Part shown: positions 23,497 to 33,125 of the stretch, piece by piece | How positions within the stretch are numbered: position 1 is the stretch's first letter | How the letters are laid out: the number at the start of each line of letters is the position of its first letter | NCBI RefSeq assembly: GCF_017894385.1 | Contig: NZ_CP059560.1 | Span: forward strand, 3,419,501 to 3,483,500 | Length of the DNA stretch: 64,000 nucleotides | Origin: Aromatoleum petrolei | Lineage (GTDB): Bacteria; Pseudomonadota; Gammaproteobacteria; Burkholderiales; Rhodocyclaceae | Reading direction: 5' to 3' | Program-made: the position numbers and the translations under genes | The notes under the pieces: model-generated | What the model was told of the DNA's origin: nothing | Databases searched by the model: none | What the model saw: only the letters and a program-made list of their open reading frames with translations

Positions 23497-24885
23497 ATGG
23501 CCGAAAAGGACCGTCTGTTCGGCGAGGAGGTGGGCGATCGCTGCGCGGCGCCGTCGTGGGATGAGCTGGCGGCAAGCGACAGCCGCCCGGTGCCCCGCTT
23601 CCTGCGCGAAGACACGTATCGGAATCTGGGTTCAGAGCCGCTCTCGACCGATCGCTATACCTGCCCGACGTTTTTCCGCAAGGAGCTGGAGCGGATGTGG
23701 CCGCGCGTGTGGCAGTTTGCCGCCCGCGAGGAGGAGCTGATCGAGCCCGGTAGCGTGGTGTTGTACGAGAACGCGGGTCGTTCCTATCTCGTCACGCGCC
23801 AGGCCGACGGTTCCGTGCGGGCGTTCCACAACGTCTGCCTGCATCGTGGCCGCAAGCTGCGCACCGCGAACGGCCGGGTCGGCGAGTTCCGTTGCCCCTA
23901 CCACGCCTTCTCGTGGAACACGGACGGCAGCCTGCGCCATATCCCGTGCCGCTGGGACTTCCCGCATATCGACGACCAGAAGATGCAGCTGCCGGAGGCC
24001 CAGGTCGCACGCTGGGGCGGCTTCATCTTCGTGAAGGACGAGGAGGGCGGACCCTCGCTCGAGGAGTTCCTGGGACCCCTGCCCGAGCACTTCCGCCGCT
24101 GGCAGCCGGAGCGCCGCTACACCTCGGCGTGGGCCGCCAAGGTCGTGCCGGCGAACTGGAAGGCGGTTGCCGAAGCCTTCATGGAAGCCTTCCACGTGAT
24201 CGCGACACACCCGCAGATCATGCCTTTCACGGGCGATGCCAACAGCAAGTACAACCTGTACGGCGACAACGTGAATCTGGCGATCACGCCCTTCGGCACG
24301 ACCTCGCCGCATCTGGAAGGAGCCGGGTTGAGCGAGCAGGAGGTGATGAATGCCTTCCTCAAGTACAACGGCCGCGTCGTTCCGCCGAACGCGTCGATCA
24401 CGGTGCCGGAGGGCCAGTCGGCGCGCCGCGTGATGGGCGACTTCAACCGCTTCCGCTTCGGCGAGATGGCCGGCGAGGACCTCGATCACGCCAGCGACGC
24501 CGAGGTGCAGGACGCGCTGACCTACAACGTCTTCCCGAACTTCTCGCCGTGGGGCGGTTTCTCGCCGTCGGTGGTGTATCGCTGGCGCCCGTGGCCGGAC
24601 CAGGATCACACGCTGATGGAAGTGCGCGTCCTGACGCCCGTCCCTGCCGGGCAGCAGATTCCGCCCGCGGTGCCGATGCGCCAGCTCGAGGCCGATGAGT
24701 CGTGGGCGACCGCGCTGGGCGTGCTCGGCGGCATCCTCGACCAGGACATGGGCAACCTGCCGCACGTGCAGACGGGCATGAAGGCATCGAAGAACAAGGA
24801 GCTGCACCTGGGCAACTACCAGGAAATCCGCATCCGCCATTTCCACCAGACGCTCGACAAGTATCTCGCGGACGACAAGGAGTGA
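23497..24885 (+). CDS. Rieske [2Fe-2S] ring-hydroxylating oxygenase, alpha subunit 1
   Basis: A 462-residue oxygenase. The Rieske centre is C114-x-H116 (CLHRGRK) and C133-x2-H136 (CPYHAFSW). The mononuclear iron site is in AEAFMEAFHVIATHP: His233 and His238, with the bridging acidic residue Glu230. The C-terminal domain is of the ring-hydroxylating type (about residues 210-450). No beta-subunit gene is adjacent, so a homotrimeric alpha-only enzyme is likely. It needs electrons from a ferredoxin/reductase pair, encoded elsewhere in this island. It leads a long operon including quinone oxidoreductase, envelope proteins and another Rieske enzyme. Substrate unknown; a hydroxylation or demethylation is possible. 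Confidence 0.92.
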   Translation: MAEKDRLFGEEVGDRCAAPSWDELAASDSRPVPRFLREDTYRNLGSEPLSTDRYTCPTFFRKELERMWPRVWQFAAREEELIEPGSVVLYENAGRSYLVTRQADGSVRAFHNVCLHRGRKLRTANGRVGEFRCPYHAFSWNTDGSLRHIPCRWDFPHIDDQKMQLPEAQVARWGGFIFVKDEEGGPSLEEFLGPLPEHFRRWQPERRYTSAWAAKVVPANWKAVAEAFMEAFHVIATHPQIMPFTGDANSKYNLYGDNVNLAITPFGTTSPHLEGAGLSEQEVMNAFLKYNGRVVPPNASITVPEGQSARRVMGDFNRFRFGEMAGEDLDHASDAEVQDALTYNVFPNFSPWGGFSPSVVYRWRPWPDQDHTLMEVRVLTPVPAGQQIPPAVPMRQLEADESWATALGVLGGILDQDMGNLPHVQTGMKASKNKELHLGNYQEIRIRHFHQTLDKYLADDKE

Positions 24886-24893
24886 AACCCGAC

Positions 24894-25904
24894 ATGAAAG
24901 GCGTCGCGATCACGCGTTTCGGCGCGCCCGAGGTCCTGCAACTGGGCGATCAGCCGATGCCCGTGCCCGGTGCAGGCGAGGTGCTGATCCGGGTTGCGGC
25001 ATCGGGCGTCAATCGCCCCGATGTGTCGCAGCGCGAAGGCAACTACCCGCCGCCGGCCGGTATCTCGCCGCTGCCGGGCCTCGAAGTGGCAGGCGAGATC
25101 GTGGGGGGTGACCTCCAGCATGCGGACAACGCCTTCGGCTTGAAGGCTGGCGATGCGGTATGCGCGCTCGTCGCCGGCGGCGGCTATGCCGAGTACTGCG
25201 TGGCGCCCGTCGCCCAGTGCCTGCCGGTTCCCGCCGGCCTGTCGCTGGTCGAAGCGGCGGCGTTGCCGGAAACCTATTTCACGGTGTGGAGCAATGTCTT
25301 CGACCGTGCCCGGCTGGGACGCCGGGAGGACGGCACGCCGGAGTCCCTGCTCGTGCATGGGGGCACCAGCGGCATCGGCGTCGCGGCGATCCAGATCGCG
25401 CACGCCCTCGGCCATCGCGTGTTCGCCACGGCCGGCAGCAACGAGAAATGCCGCGCAACCGAGCGCCTCGGCGCCGAGCGCGGCATCAACTACCGCACAG
25501 AGGACTTCGTCGCGGTCGTGCGCGAGCTGACGGCGGGGCGCGGGGTCGATGTGGTGCTCGACATCGTCGGCGGTGACTACATCCCGCGCGACATCGACTG
25601 CCTGGCCCTCGACGGGCGTCTCGCCCTCGTTGCGGTGCTGGGCGGCACCGAAACGCAGCTGGATCTTTTGAAGGTGCTGATGCGGCGCCTGACGATCAGC
25701 GGCTCGACGCTGCGTGCCCGCTCCATCGCTTTCAAGGGCGCGATCGCCCGGCGCCTGCGCGAGCACGTTTGGCCGCTGCTCGCGAGCGGGCGGATCCGCC
25801 CGGAGATCCACGCCACCTTCCGTCCGTCCGACGCTGCCGAAGCGCACCGCCTGATGGAGAGCAGCCGCCACATCGGCAAGCTCGTCCTGGACTGGAGGGG
25901 CTGA
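24894..25904 (+). CDS. NAD(P)H quinone oxidoreductase / zinc-free MDR alcohol dehydrogenase family (PIG3-like)
   Basis: A 336-residue medium-chain reductase. The N-terminal domain includes GVNRPDVSQREGNYPPP and PGLEVAGEI, and the cofactor motif is LLVHGGTSGIGVAAIQIA followed by SNEKC at the NADPH-specific strand. No structural zinc cysteine cluster is present, so this is the quinone-oxidoreductase branch (QOR/PIG3). The start codon at 24894 is 8 bp after the Rieske stop. It may reduce a quinone or alpha,beta-unsaturated ketone in the pathway (inference). Confidence 0.88.
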   Translation: MKGVAITRFGAPEVLQLGDQPMPVPGAGEVLIRVAASGVNRPDVSQREGNYPPPAGISPLPGLEVAGEIVGGDLQHADNAFGLKAGDAVCALVAGGGYAEYCVAPVAQCLPVPAGLSLVEAAALPETYFTVWSNVFDRARLGRREDGTPESLLVHGGTSGIGVAAIQIAHALGHRVFATAGSNEKCRATERLGAERGINYRTEDFVAVVRELTAGRGVDVVLDIVGGDYIPRDIDCLALDGRLALVAVLGGTETQLDLLKVLMRRLTISGSTLRARSIAFKGAIARRLREHVWPLLASGRIRPEIHATFRPSDAAEAHRLMESSRHIGKLVLDWRG

Positions 25905-26001
25905 TCCCGACTCGGCCGGGAAGCCGCGTCGAACAAAGGAAATCGAGCGAACGCCAGGTTCGCGATTCAAGCAGCACAGACCCACAGGGGAGACAAGAGA
26001 G

Positions 26002-27627
26002 ATGCAAATCGACAAGAAGGGACGCCGGGTGACGATGCGCGCGGCCGTATCGCTGCTCGCATTGTTCGGTGCGATGGGCGCCGCGCAGGCAATCGAAATC
26101 GACACCGGCAACCCCGACATCAGCATGCAGTGGGGCAACACCGTCCGCTACAACGCCGGCTGGCGCATGAACGGCCAGGACAGGGCGATCGCCAACAGTC
26201 CGAACACCGACGAAGGCGACAACTCCTTCGATCGCGGCGAGATGGTCACGAACCGGGTCGACCTCCTGACCGAGCTCGACGTCTCCTACCGCCGCCAGGT
26301 CGGCTTCCGCGTCAGCGCGGCGGCCTGGTACGACGCGGCCTTCGACGAGGACGTCAAGACCGGAGCGGGCCTTGCCAATCGCGGCAGCTACATCGGCAAC
26401 GAGTTCTCGGGCCATACCAAGCGCTACCACGGCGGGTTGTCGGGGGAGATCCTCGATGCCTACGTGTTCGGCAACTTCGATCTCGGCCCCGTGCCGGCGA
26501 GCCTGAAGGTCGGCCGTCAGACCAACCTGTGGGGCGAAGCGCTGGTGCTGTCGTCGCACAGCGTCTCGTACGCGCAGGCCCCGATCGACGCCTTCAAGGC
26601 CACGGCTACGCCCGGTGTTGACGCCAAGGAAGTGTCGCTGCCGGTGGGCCAGGTTTACGGCTCGCTGCAGCTCACCGACCGCCTGTCGCTCGCGGCGCAG
26701 TATTACTACGAGTGGGATCCAACCCGTCTCGCTCAGGGCGGCACCTACCTGTCCAGCACCGATTTCCTGCTCGAAGGGCCGGACCGCTTCTCGCTCGCGC
26801 CGGGCGTCAACCTGGCGAACCGCGGAGTGGATAAGCCGAAGGGGCAGGCCGACTGGGGTCTCGCGGCGCGCTACAACTCCGAGTTGCTGGGCGCGACCGT
26901 CGGCGCCTACTACCGTGTGTTCGACGAACGTTCGCCGACCGTCAGCCTGGACCTGGCGCGTCGCAGCTACCGTGCGATCTACCCCGAAGACACCAAGCTC
27001 TACGGCCTGAGCCTCTCCAAGAACATCGCCGGCGTGTCGGTGGGCGCGGAGATCGTGCACCGCCGCGACACGGCCCTCGCGAGCTCGATCACCGACGGCG
27101 CCGACGAGGGCGCGCGCGGCGACACCTGGCATGGCCTCCTGAACGCCGTCGCGACCTTCGGCCCGACCTCGCTGTGGAGCTCCGCCGCGCTGACGGGCGA
27201 AATCGCCTACAGCAAGCTCGACCGCCTGAGCTCGGGCGAGCGCTACTTCAACGGCTGCCACCGCGACGGCGCCGCGAACCGCGACGAGGAAACCGGCTGT
27301 GCCTCGCGCGAAGCGTGGCAGGGCACCGTGCGCTTCTCGCCGTCCTGGACCGCCGTGTGGCCCGGCTGGGACATCTCGAGCACCGCGAGCCTGACCTACG
27401 GCCTGGATGGCAACAGCCCGGTGCTGGGCGGCGGAAACGAGAAGAGCGGCAGCTGGACCGTCGGCATGACCTTCACCTACAACCAGCAACACGACTTCAC
27501 GATCGCCTACAACGACTACCTGGCGACGTACGAGAAGAACCCGGCCAACGGGCTGATCCAGTTCAGCAACGGCAGCCAGCTGCAGGACCGCGGCTGGTTG
27601 TCCCTGACCTACAAGGGCTCGTTCTGA
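26002..27627 (+). CDS. DUF1302 family outer-membrane protein
   Basis: A 541-residue exported protein: signal peptide with RAAVSLLALFGAMGAAQA, then a mature part starting IEIDTGNPDISMQWGNTVRYN, as in DUF1302. Alternating aromatic strands and the C-terminal aromatic residue (LTYKGSF) point to an outer-membrane beta-barrel. The start at 26002 precedes MQIDKKGRR; an internal ATG at 26035 (MRAAVSLL) is also possible and would give a more ordinary signal length. DUF1302 and DUF1329 proteins occur together in proteobacterial clusters for hydrophobic compounds; a channel or uptake role is inferred, not shown. Confidence 0.85.
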   Translation: MQIDKKGRRVTMRAAVSLLALFGAMGAAQAIEIDTGNPDISMQWGNTVRYNAGWRMNGQDRAIANSPNTDEGDNSFDRGEMVTNRVDLLTELDVSYRRQVGFRVSAAAWYDAAFDEDVKTGAGLANRGSYIGNEFSGHTKRYHGGLSGEILDAYVFGNFDLGPVPASLKVGRQTNLWGEALVLSSHSVSYAQAPIDAFKATATPGVDAKEVSLPVGQVYGSLQLTDRLSLAAQYYYEWDPTRLAQGGTYLSSTDFLLEGPDRFSLAPGVNLANRGVDKPKGQADWGLAARYNSELLGATVGAYYRVFDERSPTVSLDLARRSYRAIYPEDTKLYGLSLSKNIAGVSVGAEIVHRRDTALASSITDGADEGARGDTWHGLLNAVATFGPTSLWSSAALTGEIAYSKLDRLSSGERYFNGCHRDGAANRDEETGCASREAWQGTVRFSPSWTAVWPGWDISSTASLTYGLDGNSPVLGGGNEKSGSWTVGMTFTYNQQHDFTIAYNDYLATYEKNPANGLIQFSNGSQLQDRGWLSLTYKGSF

Positions 27628-27663
27628 GGCCCGCCCCCACAGAGAGACATGAGGAGACCCCCA

Positions 27664-29025
27664 ATGAGCGTTCGTAACTCCCTTATTCCGGCGCTGCTGC
27701 TCGCAACGGCTGGCAGCCTCGCCCAGGCGGCCCCGAACCCGGACGAGCTCAAGCAACTGGGCACCACGCTGACCCCGTGGGGCGCGATCAAGGCGGGCAA
27801 TGCCGACGGCACGATCCCCGAATACACCGGCGGCCTCAGCAAGCCGCCGGCGAACTACGACCCGAAGCGTCCCGGCTGGCGTCCGGATCCCTTCGCAAGC
27901 GACAAGGTGCTGGTCCGCATCGACGCGAAGAACATGGACAAGTACAAGGACCGCCTGACTCCGGGCACGATGGAGATGATGAAGAAGTATCCGGACTACT
28001 ACATCAACGTCTTCCAGACCCGCCGCTCGGCCGGCTATCCGCAGGACGTGCTGGACAACTCGGTCAAGAACGCCACGCGCTGTGCGACCACGAACGGCGA
28101 CCTGGGGCTCGACACGTCCAAGGGCTGCGGCTTCGGCATCCCCTTCCCGATCCCCAAGAGCGGCCTCGAGGTGATGTGGGACCACGATGCGCGTTTCCGC
28201 CCGACCTTCATGGGCCGCAACGCCTGGGTCAGCTACGTGAAGCCGAGTGGCGAGGTCGTGATCACGGCCAAGGGCCACACCTACAAGGATTACGGCTTCT
28301 ACGACAAGAGCAAGGAGAAGCCGGATACCTCGCTGACCTTCCGCATGGAGTACTTCGGGCCGACGCGCCTGGCGGGCATGCACACCATGTGGCACGACAT
28401 GCTCGAGGACAGCGAGCGCCGCAGCTGGACCTATCAGCCCGCGACGCGGCGTGTGCGCCTGTCCCCGGATTCGGCCGCGGACACCCCGATCAGCCAGGCC
28501 GGCGGTGCCATGGTGTATGACGAGGACCAGCTTTTCTCGGGCAAGAAGGACCGCTTCGAATGGAAGCTGCTGGGGCGCAAGGAAATCTACATTCCGTACA
28601 ACAACTTCAAGCTGTTCTACCCGGAAGAAGGCGGCTGCAACCACGAGAAGCGCCACGCGACCACGCGCTTCCTGAACCCGGAGTGCGTGCGCTGGGAACT
28701 GCACCGCGTCTGGCACGTCGAGGGGACGCTGAAGGACGGCAAGCGCCACGTCTATAGCAAGCGCGATATCTACGTCGACGAGGACTCGTACAGCGACGGC
28801 ATCGCGGAGAGCTACGACAAGGCCGGCAACCTGTACCGGGCGAACCTGCAGCTCGGTGCGCCGGCGTATGAAGTGCCCTCGCCCTCGATTACCGAGAACT
28901 ACGTCGTCGATGTCGTCTCCGGCGTGTACATGACCAACATCGCGCAGGACGGCTTCCTGGTCGTGCCGCGCCTGCCGGCCGCCCAGCTGTCTGCCGACTA
29001 CCTCGACAAGGTGATCTTCAAGTAA
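27664..29025 (+). CDS. DUF1329 family exported protein
   Basis: A 453-residue protein with a signal peptide (NSLIPALLLATAGSLAQAA) followed by NPDELKQLGTTLTPWGAIKAGN, the conserved DUF1329 opening. LolB-like beta-structure is typical of the family and it is expected in the periplasm or at the inner face of the outer membrane. ATG 27664 follows GAGGAGACCC. The gene follows the DUF1302 gene by 36 bp; the pair is conserved widely. Probably a lipoprotein-carrier-like partner to the DUF1302 barrel that handles hydrophobic ligands (inference). Confidence 0.88.
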   Translation: MSVRNSLIPALLLATAGSLAQAAPNPDELKQLGTTLTPWGAIKAGNADGTIPEYTGGLSKPPANYDPKRPGWRPDPFASDKVLVRIDAKNMDKYKDRLTPGTMEMMKKYPDYYINVFQTRRSAGYPQDVLDNSVKNATRCATTNGDLGLDTSKGCGFGIPFPIPKSGLEVMWDHDARFRPTFMGRNAWVSYVKPSGEVVITAKGHTYKDYGFYDKSKEKPDTSLTFRMEYFGPTRLAGMHTMWHDMLEDSERRSWTYQPATRRVRLSPDSAADTPISQAGGAMVYDEDQLFSGKKDRFEWKLLGRKEIYIPYNNFKLFYPEEGGCNHEKRHATTRFLNPECVRWELHRVWHVEGTLKDGKRHVYSKRDIYVDEDSYSDGIAESYDKAGNLYRANLQLGAPAYEVPSPSITENYVVDVVSGVYMTNIAQDGFLVVPRLPAAQLSADYLDKVIFK

Positions 29026-29100
29026 TCCAGGAAAAGCGCGGCCCCGGCTGCGGTCGGGATCGCGCAGCTCTTCATTCGCCTTACCGGAGTTGAATTCGTC

Positions 29101-30168
29101 ATGACTAGCCGGCACCTGAAGTACGCGCTCCTGAGCCTCGCCCTGATCGCAGCGCTGCCTGCGGCGGCCACGTTCAGGGATCCGCTGGAGACGCCCGCGC
29201 AAATGAACCTGGAGCTGGCGAGGTCGAGCCGGCTCACGGCCGTCACCCGGGCCGGCGACCGGCTCGTCGCCGTCGGTCCGCGCGGCCACATCCTCGTCTC
29301 GGACGACCAGGGCGCGAACTGGAAGCAGGCCGAGGTGCCCGTCAGCGTCGATCTCGTTGCGGTGCGCTTCGTCACGCCCCGGCAGGGCTGGGTCGTCGGC
29401 CATGACGGCGTGGTGCTGCACAGTACCGACGGCGGGTCGACGTGGACCAAGCGCCTCGACGGCCAGCAGGCCATCCGGATCATGAAGGACTACTTCGTCC
29501 AGCGCGCCGACATGGGCCACGAGGATGCGCGCAATCTGCTGAGCGAGGTCGCGCGCTACGAGGAAGAGGGGCCGACCAAGCCCTTCCTCGACGTGCTGTT
29601 CCTGAACGAGCAGGAGGGCTTCATCGTCGGCGCGTTCGGCCAGGCCTTCCACACCGGCGACGGCGGGAAGAGCTGGAAGCCGCTGCTCGGACGCATCGAC
29701 AACCCGCGCTCGCTGCACATCTACGCCCTTGCGCAGTCGGGCGGCAGGGTCTATGCGGCGGGCGAGCAGGGGATGCTGCTGAAATGGGATGGCGAGCGCG
29801 AGCGCTTCGATGCGATGGCGTCGCCCTACCGGGGGAGCTTCTTCGGGTTGCTCGGAACCGACGCGGGCCTCGTCGCCTACGGCCTGCGCGGCAATGCCTT
29901 CGCGAGCCGCGACGGCGGTGCGAGCTGGAGCGAGCTCAAGACCGGCGTGACGGATGCGATCACCGGTGCCGCCGGACTTGGAGGCGAAGCAGTGGTGCTG
30001 GCGACCCAGGGCGGCAAGCTGCTCGTCGACCGGGGCCAGGGCGAGCTGCAGGAACTGCCCGTCACGCGCCCCATGGCGTATTTCAGCCTCGCCAACGCGG
30101 GGCCGCGGTCGCTTGTCGTGGTCGGCTCGGGCGGTGTCCAGGTCGAGTCAATCAGCATTCAGAAATAG
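29101..30168 (+). CDS. YCF48/BNR-repeat exported beta-propeller protein
   Basis: A 355-residue protein with a signal peptide (YALLSLALIAALPAAATF) and Asp-box/BNR-type repeats: VSDDQGANWKQ, STDGGSTWTK, TGDGGKSWKP and SRDGGASWSE, each S/TxDxGxxW. This is the YCF48-like propeller fold related to the photosystem II assembly factor. In this cluster it sits between DUF1329 and the RND transporter, an association seen for envelope systems dealing with hydrophobic compounds. It is presumably a periplasmic assembly or binding component. ATG 29101 begins the signal peptide directly. Confidence 0.87.
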   Translation: MTSRHLKYALLSLALIAALPAAATFRDPLETPAQMNLELARSSRLTAVTRAGDRLVAVGPRGHILVSDDQGANWKQAEVPVSVDLVAVRFVTPRQGWVVGHDGVVLHSTDGGSTWTKRLDGQQAIRIMKDYFVQRADMGHEDARNLLSEVARYEEEGPTKPFLDVLFLNEQEGFIVGAFGQAFHTGDGGKSWKPLLGRIDNPRSLHIYALAQSGGRVYAAGEQGMLLKWDGERERFDAMASPYRGSFFGLLGTDAGLVAYGLRGNAFASRDGGASWSELKTGVTDAITGAAGLGGEAVVLATQGGKLLVDRGQGELQELPVTRPMAYFSLANAGPRSLVVVGSGGVQVESISIQK

Positions 30169-30180
30169 GTGGGCAAGGCT

Positions 30181-32748
30181 ATGGCAGTCGGTAGCAAACA
30201 GACGGGCGAGATGCCCGCGATCCAGGACCTGGCGCAATTCGACAGGCGCTCGGGAAACTGGCTGGAGCGGGCGGTGTTCAACCACCGCGTGCTGTTCATC
30301 CTGGCGTGCGCGCTGATCACGACGGTGCTCGGCCTGCAGATCGCGAAGCTCGAGGTCAACGCGAGCTTCGACAAGATGATCCCGCAGAGCCACCCGTACA
30401 TTCAGAACTATTTCGAGAACCGCGCGCGGCTGGGCGGTCTCGGTAACGTCGTGCGCGTGGTGGTGCGCAACGAGCAGGGGGACATCTTCGATCCCCGCTT
30501 CCTCGAGATCACGAAACAGGTCAATGACGAGCTGTTCCTCACGCCGGGCGTCGATCGTGCGTGGATGAAATCGGTGTGGATGTCCAGCGTGCGCTGGACC
30601 GAGGTCACCGAGGAGGGCTTCCGCGGCGGGTCGGTGATGCCGGAAGTGTTCGACGGTTCGGCGCTCGCGACCGAAGAGTTCAAGCGCAACATCCGTTCGG
30701 CCGGCCTGGTCGGCAGCCTGGTCGGCAACGACTACAAGTCGCTGATGTACATCGTGCCGCTGCTGGAGTTCGATCCGGCGACCGGCAAGCGGATCGACTA
30801 CAGCGCCTTCTCCCGTAGCCTCGAAGAAAATGTGCGCGACAAGTTCGGCGAGGCGGGCAAGGTGTCGGTGCATATCGTCGGCTTCGCGAAGCTCGTCGGC
30901 GATCTGATCGACGGCATGCTGCAGGTCATCACCTACTTCGGCATCGCGGCCGCGGTCGCCGCGGGTGTCATCTACCTTTACACGCGTTGCGTCCGCAGCA
31001 CCGTGCTGGTCCTGCTGTGCTCATGCGTCGCGGTGATCTGGCTGCTCGGCTGCATCCGGCTGATGGGCTACTACCTCGATCCGTACTCGGTGCTGGTGCC
31101 CTTCCTCGTGTTCGCGATCGGCGTCAGCCACGCGGCGCAGAAGATGAACGGCATCATGCAGGACATCGGCCGCGGCACGCACAAGTACATCGCCGCGCGC
31201 TACACCTTCCGTCGCCTCTTCCTCGCCGGCTTCACCGCGCTGCTCGCCGACGCCGTCGGGTTCGGCGTGCTGATGGTGATCGACATCCCGGTGATCAAGG
31301 ACCTGGCGCTCACGGCGAGCATCGGCGTTGCGATGCTGATCTTTACCAACCTGCTGCTGCTGCCGGTGGCCTTGTCCTTCGTCGGCGTGAGCAAGGCGGC
31401 GAGCGCACGCAGCCTCGCCAAGGACGCCGCTGCCGCCGCCAAGGGCCAGCAGGGCGTTTGGCTCTTCCTCGCGCGCTTCACGACGCGTCCCTGGGCGCTG
31501 GGTGCGGTGCTCGCGTCGCTCGCGCTCGGCATCGCCGGCTTCATCGTCAGCCTCGACGTGAAGATCGGCGACCTCGACGCCGGCGCGCCCGAACTGCGCC
31601 CCGAATCGCGCTACAACGTCGACTCGGCCTACATCGGCGGGCACTACCGGCTCTCCAACGACCAGTTCGTCGTGATCGTGAAGACGCCCGACGAAATGTG
31701 TTCTGACTTCCGCGTGCTGAAGGAGACCGAGAGCCTGACCTGGGCCTTGCGCCAGGTGCCGGGCGTGCAGAGCGCGACGGCGATGTCGGACAACATCATC
31801 AACCTCGTGTCCGGCCTGCAGGAAGGCAATCCCAAGTGGCTCACCGTGTCGCGCAATCCGGCGCTGCTGGGGACGGCCGCGCAATGGACGCTGACGGACA
31901 ATCCGGACGTGGTCGACACCGCCTGCTCGACGATCCCGGTGTTCGCCTACCTGACCGACCACAAGGCCGAGACGCTGAAGGGCGTCGTGGCGCTGGTCGA
32001 GAAGTTCGCCGCCGAGCACGACGGCGAGGATCTGCGCTTCCTGCTGGCTGCCGGGCCGGCGGGCATCGAGGCGGTGACCAACATCGTCGTCGAGAAGGCG
32101 AACCGCCTGATGCTGCTGTATGTCTATGCGGCGGTCGTGGTCCTGTGCTTCATCACCTTCCGCAGCTGGCGCGCCGTGATCGTCGCGGTGATCCCGCTGG
32201 TGCTGACCTCCATCCTGTGCGAGGCGCTGATGGCCGTGCTCGGGATCGGCATCAAGGTCGCCACGCTGCCGGTGATTGCGCTCGGCGTGGGTATCGGCGT
32301 GGATTACGCGCTGTACCTGCTGTCGGTGCAGTTGCAGAATCAGCGTGCGGGGATGACGCTGGGCGAGGCCTATGCGCAGGCGATGGAATTCACCGGCAAG
32401 GTCGTGGCGCTGGTCGGCGTGACGCTGGCCGCGGGGGTCGTGACCTGGGCCTGGTCACCGATCAAGTTCCAGGCCGACATGGGCATCCTGCTGACCTTCA
32501 TGTTCGTGTGGAACATGGTCGGCGCGCTGGTCCTGATCCCGGCGCTGTCGCACTTCCTGCTGCGCACGCAGGCCGACCGGGTGCCCCAGGCACCGGCGGT
32601 GCGCGACGAGGCCGCGGAGCTGCATGCGAGTGCCGCCGAACAGCCCGGCCTCACCGACGAGAAAGCGCGTAAACACGCCAGCGGCGGCGAGCGCAAGAAC
32701 GTAAATCCGCTGATCCGGCCGGCTGCGAATCCGCTGGGCCAGCGCTAG
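30181..32748 (+). CDS. RND-superfamily transporter (MmpL/HpnN-like)
   Basis: An 855-residue inner-membrane protein with two repeats of one transmembrane helix, a large periplasmic loop and five helices. Sterol-sensing-domain-like segments are present in both halves (GFTALLADAVGFG and IALGVGIGVDYALYLL). Helix 1 is VLFILACALITTVLG. The C-terminus is a charged tail. This is the MmpL/HpnN class, which moves lipids and other hydrophobic molecules, not the tripartite AcrB class, and no membrane-fusion protein is next to it. ATG 30181 is chosen over GTG 30169 because the GGTGGGCAAGG region fits as its ribosome site. It is in one operon with DUF1302, DUF1329 and YCF48; together they likely carry the substrate across the envelope. 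Confidence 0.9.
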   Translation: MAVGSKQTGEMPAIQDLAQFDRRSGNWLERAVFNHRVLFILACALITTVLGLQIAKLEVNASFDKMIPQSHPYIQNYFENRARLGGLGNVVRVVVRNEQGDIFDPRFLEITKQVNDELFLTPGVDRAWMKSVWMSSVRWTEVTEEGFRGGSVMPEVFDGSALATEEFKRNIRSAGLVGSLVGNDYKSLMYIVPLLEFDPATGKRIDYSAFSRSLEENVRDKFGEAGKVSVHIVGFAKLVGDLIDGMLQVITYFGIAAAVAAGVIYLYTRCVRSTVLVLLCSCVAVIWLLGCIRLMGYYLDPYSVLVPFLVFAIGVSHAAQKMNGIMQDIGRGTHKYIAARYTFRRLFLAGFTALLADAVGFGVLMVIDIPVIKDLALTASIGVAMLIFTNLLLLPVALSFVGVSKAASARSLAKDAAAAAKGQQGVWLFLARFTTRPWALGAVLASLALGIAGFIVSLDVKIGDLDAGAPELRPESRYNVDSAYIGGHYRLSNDQFVVIVKTPDEMCSDFRVLKETESLTWALRQVPGVQSATAMSDNIINLVSGLQEGNPKWLTVSRNPALLGTAAQWTLTDNPDVVDTACSTIPVFAYLTDHKAETLKGVVALVEKFAAEHDGEDLRFLLAAGPAGIEAVTNIVVEKANRLMLLYVYAAVVVLCFITFRSWRAVIVAVIPLVLTSILCEALMAVLGIGIKVATLPVIALGVGIGVDYALYLLSVQLQNQRAGMTLGEAYAQAMEFTGKVVALVGVTLAAGVVTWAWSPIKFQADMGILLTFMFVWNMVGALVLIPALSHFLLRTQADRVPQAPAVRDEAAELHASAAEQPGLTDEKARKHASGGERKNVNPLIRPAANPLGQR

Positions 32749-32776
32749 ACAGTCATAACCAACGAGGGGAATCACG

Positions 32777-33115
32777 ATGTCGATCTTCATGAAGGCAACG
32801 CTCAAAGTCGATGCCTACAAGCTGCAGGAGTTTCTCGACGTGTTGCTCAACAAGCTCGTGCCGATGCTCGAGGAGCATGGCTGGCGGCTGCACGGCTGCT
32901 TCGTCGAGCGCTACGGTTCGATCAAGCCGGCGGTGGTCGTCGATATCTGGGAGATGGAGAGCATGGCCCACGTCGAGCGGGTGATGAATGGCGACTTCTA
33001 CCGCCAGGAGCCGCGCTACCAGGAGGCCATGGGCATCCTGAAGGCGGCCGTGCTCGAAGAGACGGTGACGTTCATGGAAAAGAAGGGCGGCACGCTGCCG
33101 GTCTTCTACAAGTAA
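32777..33115 (+). CDS. Small conserved protein, possibly dimeric alpha+beta (NIPSNAP-like)
   Basis: A 112-residue soluble protein. Its pattern, a strand (SIFMKATLKVD), a helix (LQEFLDVLLNKLVPMLEEHG), then strand-rich (AVVVDIWEM) and helix, fits a ferredoxin-like dimeric alpha+beta barrel such as NIPSNAP. No catalytic motif is recognised. It lies 28 bp after the RND gene and 10 bp before the VOC gene, so it is a member of the operon. Proteins of this fold can be monooxygenases without cofactors or binding proteins; the role is unknown. Confidence 0.75.
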   Translation: MSIFMKATLKVDAYKLQEFLDVLLNKLVPMLEEHGWRLHGCFVERYGSIKPAVVVDIWEMESMAHVERVMNGDFYRQEPRYQEAMGILKAAVLEETVTFMEKKGGTLPVFYK

Positions 33116-33125
33116 GGGGGGCACG

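Noticed and set aside
25732-29718. 1328-codon open frame on the minus strand across quinone oxidoreductase, DUF1302, DUF1329 and YCF48 genes
   Set aside because: It lies antisense to four well-supported genes, has Arg/Ala/His-rich composition with no domain, and results from the codon bias of GC-rich DNA.
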